Assembly (NCBI GenBank): GCA_030620215.1
Contig: JAUXFE010000022.1
Span: 1-8,851, forward strand
Source of the DNA: Candidatus Peregrinibacteria bacterium
GTDB taxonomy: Bacteria; Patescibacteria; Gracilibacteria; UM-FILTER-43-11
DNA length: 8,851 nucleotides
Direction of reading: 5' to 3'
Positions 6,099-8,851 of the stretch are shown piece after piece (position 1 is the first letter of the stretch; every line of letters begins with the position of its first letter). The translations under genes and the position numbers were made by a program. Below the pieces are notes generated by a model. It was not told where the DNA came from and made no database searches. It worked only from the letters and a program-made list of their open reading frames with translations.

Positions 6099-6203
6099 TA
6101 CAATCCGCTTTTCAATGATATTGAAATTGGATAATATGAGTTTCCCAAAAAAATTAAAAATATAAAATTACATCAAATTTTGTTCCGCCTCAGGCGGATT
6201 GTA
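6099..6203. promoter_or_regulatory. Long-range inverted repeat in dnaA upstream region
   Basis: TACAATCCGC (6099-6108) is perfectly complementary to GCGGATTGTA (6194-6203), enclosing 85 AT-rich bases. Inside it is a second palindrome, TTTCAAT-GAT-ATTGAAA (6110-6126). The right half overlaps the separate palindrome at 6184-6198, so the two pairings exclude each other. This may be an attenuator-like RNA switch or a DNA-level operator for dnaA. The rest of 6051-6220 shows no gene, tRNA or DnaA-box cluster. Confidence 0.45.
6184..6198. promoter_or_regulatory. GC-rich palindrome just upstream of dnaA
   Basis: TCCGCCT-C-AGGCGGA is a perfect 7+7 palindrome around one base, strongly GC-rich in an AT-rich gap. 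It ends 22 bases before the dnaA ATG. As RNA it would form a 6-bp stem with loop TCA, but no T-run follows. Its position about 30 bases before the predicted start site is typical of an operator overlapping a -35 region. Confidence 0.5.
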
Positions 6204-6207
6204 ATCT

Positions 6208-6213
6208 TATAAT
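6208..6213 (+). promoter_or_regulatory. Candidate dnaA -10 box, possibly leaderless
   Basis: A perfect TATAAT ends 7 bases before the dnaA ATG (6221), which would place transcription start at or next to the A of the start codon. No good -35 hexamer lies 17 bases upstream; that place is taken by the GC-rich palindrome. An A/T-rich translation leader would look similar. Confidence 0.35.
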
Positions 6214-6220
6214 AAGTCAT

Positions 6221-7639
6221 ATGGATCCGAAAGACCTATGGGTAGCAATCATAGAGAAAGTACTCACTAAACTTGATCGAGCTCAGGTTATTACGTGGTT
6301 TAAAAATACAGCAGTCCTTTCTAATGAAGATGGTGTTTTGAATATCGGTTTGCCTTTGCCTTTCTTTTTAAATTGGCACATAACTCATTTTTCCAAATTG
6401 ACTTTGGAGGCAGCAAAAGAAGTTGATAAAAACATTAAAAAGATTACATATTCCGTTGATATTTCATTGGGTGAAAATAACCCAAGAGCTATCGATTTAC
6501 TTAAACATTTTCCTGAGAAATCAATAGCCCGTAAATTACCAAAGAAGAATGAACAAGTAACAAGAGAGGGGGTTGTAACTAAGATGTTTAATCCAAAATA
6601 TACTCTGGATAATTTTGTCACTGACCCTGAAAATCGTTTAGCACATGCCGCTTGTCAAAATGTAGCAAAATATCCGGGCCAGAATTATAATCCATTGTTT
6701 ATTTATGGCGGGGTAGGTTTGGGTAAAACTCATTTATTACAGGCTACGGGTAATGAAATCGTAAGAAATGATCCTAGTCGTTTTGTTGTTTACACAACAA
6801 CTGAGGGTTTTACAAATGAAGTGGTTCAAGCGATGCGATCCAATGGTATGAATGGTTTTCGGAATAAATACAGAAGAGTTGACGCGCTTATTATCGATGA
6901 CATCCAATTTATTGCCAATAAAGACCGTACACAGGAGGAATTTTTTCATACTTTTAATACCTTGTATGAATCAGGTAAACAAATAATAATCAGTGCAGAT
7001 CGTCCCCCACAAGAACTTACACTTCTTGAGGAACGGCTGGTTTCACGTTTTGAATCGGGAATGACAATAGATGTAAAAATGCCCGACTACGAAACACGGT
7101 TAGCAATTTTACAAAACAAATGTCAGGAGGCTCAGGTGTTTATCAATCAAGAAGTTCTTGAGCATATCGCATATAATGTGAGCAATTCAGTTCGGGCTTT
7201 AGAGGGCATATTAAAACAGGCCATTGGAAATTATGAACTTGAACATACGTCTCCGACTGTAAAATCCGTAACTGAGATGATGAGGCATGCCAAAAGGGAG
7301 GTTAAGATAATCGGATATACCGAGAATGATATTCCTTTACATCAAACAGCAGTTACAATAGATTTTCTTATAGATTCGGTTGCCGATTATTACACCATTA
7401 CAAAGAGTGATGTTATAGGAAGCTCCCGTTCCCGTGATTGCATGGTTCCGCGTCAGGTAATAATGTATTTGGCTAAAACCAAACTTAGAATGTCATTGGC
7501 TAAAATAGGTAAAACTCTTGGTGACAGAAACCACACAACCGTTATGCATTCGGTAAACAGAATTGAGGATCAGCTAAAAAACGATCGCCAGCTTTTGCGT
7601 GATATAAATGCTATTACTAAGGAAGTAGGGATTTGTTAA
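6221..7639 (+). CDS. dnaA: Chromosomal replication initiator DnaA
   Basis: AAA+ ATPase that binds DnaA boxes at oriC, melts the origin and recruits helicase. At 472 residues all four domains are present. Domain I is at about 1-80 and a linker at about 81-125. The AAA+ domain starts at YTLDNFV (127-133) and contains Walker A GGVGLGKT (163-170), Walker B LIIDDIQF (223-230), sensor 1 IIISADRPP (255-263), the box VII arginine finger in LVSRFE (273-278, Arg276) and sensor 2 SVRALEG (323-329). The DNA-binding HTH domain IV carries the signature GDRNHTTVMHSVNR (434-447), variant of the usual GGRDHTTV form. ATG 6221 fits the domain I start; there is no Shine-Dalgarno. dnaN does not follow; a convergent gene does. 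No DnaA-box cluster is visible beside it, so oriC may lie elsewhere. Confidence 0.97.
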   Translation: MDPKDLWVAIIEKVLTKLDRAQVITWFKNTAVLSNEDGVLNIGLPLPFFLNWHITHFSKLTLEAAKEVDKNIKKITYSVDISLGENNPRAIDLLKHFPEKSIARKLPKKNEQVTREGVVTKMFNPKYTLDNFVTDPENRLAHAACQNVAKYPGQNYNPLFIYGGVGLGKTHLLQATGNEIVRNDPSRFVVYTTTEGFTNEVVQAMRSNGMNGFRNKYRRVDALIIDDIQFIANKDRTQEEFFHTFNTLYESGKQIIISADRPPQELTLLEERLVSRFESGMTIDVKMPDYETRLAILQNKCQEAQVFINQEVLEHIAYNVSNSVRALEGILKQAIGNYELEHTSPTVKSVTEMMRHAKREVKIIGYTENDIPLHQTAVTIDFLIDSVADYYTITKSDVIGSSRSRDCMVPRQVIMYLAKTKLRMSLAKIGKTLGDRNHTTVMHSVNRIEDQLKNDRQLLRDINAITKEVGIC

Positions 7640-7785
7640 ATTTCAGATTTCGGATTTCAGATTTCGGATTCCTATTTTGTATTCGAGATTTCCTATTTTG
7701 AGTACTGTATTTTAAATTCCAAATAAAAATGCAAGATATTAAATAGTAAATTGCATTCAGAAATCAGAATTCAGAAATCAGAAAT
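7640..7785. repeat. ATTTCAGATTTCGG-type inverted array between convergent genes
   Basis: The left arm 7640-7670 (two units of about 16 bp, ATTTCAGATTTCGG with AT spacing) mirrors the right arm 7755-7785, made of ATTCAGAAATCAGA units. The middle 7671-7754 is AT-rich without a gene. The left arm starts on the first base after the dnaA stop (7637-7639); the right arm ends 4 bases from the stop of the minus-strand gene (7790-7792). It is well placed to act as a shared bidirectional 3' end. Confidence 0.85.
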
Positions 7786-7789
7786 AAAA

Positions 7790-8137
7790 TTAGTATTGGC
7801 AGAATGTTTCAATAAAACTTCCGGAAAAGTTCTTTAATTCCTCTTTAATATTTTTTACGTCTAGGTCAGAAATGCTTTCTTCAACAACGTTGTCGTGCAT
7901 TATCTGAGAGGATTTGTTGTAGGTCTTTGCAAAATCGTTTATGTTTTTTTCAATATGTGCGGATAATGTCATTTCCGCCTGGCATTTATGACAGCTCACA
8001 TCAAACAGACATTCATTATCAATGATATCTGTAATTTTAATATTATGCGGCAGAATCTGTGAATCACATTGTGGGCAATTCAGAGATTGAGAAATCTGAG
8101 CATATATTTCATGAATGTCGTGATGACTTAAATCCAT
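7790..8137 (-). CDS. Small zinc-ribbon hypothetical protein
   Basis: A 115-residue protein of unrecognised family. Two CxxC pairs, CPQC (21-24) and CHKC (49-52), are spaced as in a zinc ribbon; each sits at a turn between short strands (ILPHNIKITDI, ECLFDVSC). Residues 60-115 are charged and probably helical, with an acidic segment EESISDLDVKNIKEELKNF (87-105) and no membrane helix. It could be a protein- or nucleic-acid-binding adaptor. The start is taken at ATG 8137, not at the upstream in-frame ATG 8176 or TTG 8203, because those lie inside a strong promoter; the chosen start leaves an A-rich leader of about 30 bases. It is transcribed towards dnaA, alone, with its own promoter. Coding is supported by the promoter, the cysteine pattern and an intact frame. 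Confidence 0.7.
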   Translation of the reverse strand: MDLSHHDIHEIYAQISQSLNCPQCDSQILPHNIKITDIIDNECLFDVSCHKCQAEMTLSAHIEKNINDFAKTYNKSSQIMHDNVVEESISDLDVKNIKEELKNFSGSFIETFCQY

Positions 8138-8174
8138 TTTATTTTTGTTTATTTTTATTTCTTTGAATCCCCTC

Positions 8175-8203
8175 ATTATAGCAAAAATAGAATGAAAAAG
8201 CAA
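8175..8203 (-). promoter_or_regulatory. Strong sigma-70-type promoter for the zinc-ribbon gene
   Basis: On the minus strand: -35 TTGCTT (8203-8198), a 17-base spacer, and perfect -10 TATAAT (8180-8175) preceded by TGC as an extended -10. Predicted transcription start is near A 8168, about 31 bases before the ATG at 8137. It is the best-matching promoter in the window and lies just downstream of the hairpin that follows pyrC. Confidence 0.72.
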
Positions 8204-8217
8204 TGGTATATATTAAT

Positions 8218-8295
8218 AACTATCAGCTATCAGCAAATCAGTGTGCCGTTAGTTTAATTGCTAGCTGATCAGCTGATTGCTGATTGCTGATAGTT
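8218..8295. repeat. ATCAGC-type inverted array (family A, copy 2)
   Basis: The perfect 10-base ends AACTATCAGC (8218-8227) and GCTGATAGTT (8286-8295) extend to an almost complete match of 8218-8241 with the reverse complement of 8273-8295 (one mismatch, one extra base). The loop includes 8242-8262. The right end overlaps the pyrC stop codon (8294-8296), as copy 1 overlaps the stop of the membrane-protein gene. Confidence 0.88.
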
Positions 8296-8851
8296 AAAAT
8301 ACCATTCCCTTCACAATTGTCATAACCGGCCAGCCTTTTAATACCTTCCCGTTAAACGGGGTGTTTTTCCCTTTGGAAACAAATTGACTGCTGTCCACAG
8401 CTTTCTCGGTATCTAGATCTATGATAGTTATATTCGCCGGGAAGCCCTCTTGCAGGCGTCCGATTGGCAGATTAACCAGTTTAGCCGGCTTTATTGTCAT
8501 CAGGCTTATTACATCCATTAAATCCATTCCCTGATTAAAGTGTAGTTCCGTAATCGATGCAGGGAGGGATGTTTCTAGTTGTGATATGCCAAAAGCGGAT
8601 GTAATCATGTCATCTGTCTTATCTTTGTCCTCATGCGGAGCATGGTCGGTTACTATACAATCCAATGTACCGTCCTTCAACCCCTCAATAACCGCCATTC
8701 TATCCTCCTCAGTGCGTAGTGGGGGATTCACCTTGGCCTGAGAGCCGGATTTTAATACTTCATCTTCTGTCAGGCTAAAGTGATGAGGTGTGGCGTCTGC
8801 TGTGATGAGTCCGGACTCCATTTTAGCTTTGCGAATCAGATCCACCGATTC
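8294..8851 (-). CDS. pyrC: Dihydroorotase PyrC, C-terminal part (5' end outside window)
   Basis: Zinc amidohydrolase that interconverts N-carbamoyl-aspartate and dihydroorotate in de novo pyrimidine synthesis. The frame is open to the window edge, giving 185 C-terminal residues, under half of a usual class I enzyme. In visible-residue numbering: TADATPHH (17-24) supplies a metal-ligand histidine; KVNPPLRTEEDR (40-51) is the substrate-loop region; TDHAPH (68-73) carries the metal-binding and catalytic aspartate; AFGISQLETSLP follows; then the end of the barrel (SLMTIKPAKLVNL) and the closing beta domain GRLQEGFPANITIIDLD, SKGKNTPFNGKVLKGWPVMTIVKG. The TPHH/NPPLR/TDHAPH pattern fits class I (Bacillus/Aquifex-like), not the E. 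coli type. Allantoinase or hydantoinase are close relatives but fit less well. The N-terminal HxH metal motif is out of view. With pyrH this makes two pyrimidine genes in the window, not in one operon. Confidence 0.93.
   Translation of the reverse strand, partial: ESVDLIRKAKMESGLITADATPHHFSLTEDEVLKSGSQAKVNPPLRTEEDRMAVIEGLKDGTLDCIVTDHAPHEDKDKTDDMITSAFGISQLETSLPASITELHFNQGMDLMDVISLMTIKPAKLVNLPIGRLQEGFPANITIIDLDTEKAVDSSQFVSKGKNTPFNGKVLKGWPVMTIVKGMVF

Noticed and set aside
5903..6220. Replication origin next to dnaA
   Set aside because: No TTATCCACA-like cluster is visible in the gap; only inverted arrays and palindromes. dnaN is also not adjacent.
6385..6949. Minus-strand open frames opposite dnaA
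   Set aside because: They overlap the conserved dnaA coding sequence, show no recognisable domain and have no promoter.
8138..8203. Longer N-terminus of the zinc-ribbon protein starting at TTG 8203 or ATG 8176
   Set aside because: These codons lie in the -35 box and the -10 box of a strong promoter, so they would be upstream of the mRNA start.
1..8851. tRNA, rRNA or classical riboswitch
   Set aside because: No cloverleaf with a CCA-type end, no rRNA-like segment and no known riboswitch core were found in the gaps by eye; a covariance-model search would be decisive.

Overview
The window looks like chromosomal DNA of a bacterium with a small, AT-rich genome, most likely a member of the Candidate Phyla Radiation (Patescibacteria, Parcubacteria-like). 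This rests on the gene mix: a type IV pilus PilT ATPase, a cyclic-nucleotide-binding-domain plus GAF protein, an S23/four-helix-bundle protein, a small Tic20/DUF4870-like membrane protein, then pyrH, frr, rseP and dnaA. The standard code fits: TGA ends rseP and no in-frame TGA is needed. None of the eight visible start codons has a convincing Shine-Dalgarno sequence. The assignment is an inference, because no rRNA gene is present.

Layout: (1) 1-1017, 3' part of pilT. (2) 1165-2016, a CNB-GAF protein. (3) 2016-2510, a compact unit with imperfect terminal inverted repeats around a four-helix-bundle gene. (4) 2544-3167, a three-helix membrane protein with a coiled-coil tail. (5) 3297-5902, the core block pyrH (UMP kinase), frr (ribosome recycling factor) and rseP (site-2 protease). 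(6) 6221-7639, dnaA, preceded by a gap of about 320 bases with palindromes. (7) On the minus strand, a small zinc-ribbon protein (7790-8137) and the 3' part of pyrC (dihydroorotase, 8294-8851). pyrH and pyrC both serve pyrimidine synthesis; frr serves translation, rseP membrane proteolysis and dnaA replication initiation. Apart from pyrH-frr-rseP, a familiar bacterial neighbourhood, the genes do not form one obvious pathway.

The most striking feature is in the gaps. Every intergenic space is filled with short-period degenerate tandem repeats (about 6-16 bp units) arranged as two inverted arms, so that each gap could fold into a long imperfect hairpin. Most start within a few bases of a stop codon and end just before the next gene's promoter or start. 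Unit sequences are mostly private to one gap, but two families recur: an ATCAGC type at 3167-3233 and 8218-8295, sharing an identical 20-mer, and a GAACYAAA type at 2016-2510 and 4017-4091. In the second family one copy carries the four-helix-bundle gene between its arms and the other is gene-less. This is the best candidate here for an undescribed system: stop-codon-abutting inverted-array elements, possibly linked to the S23-type protein.
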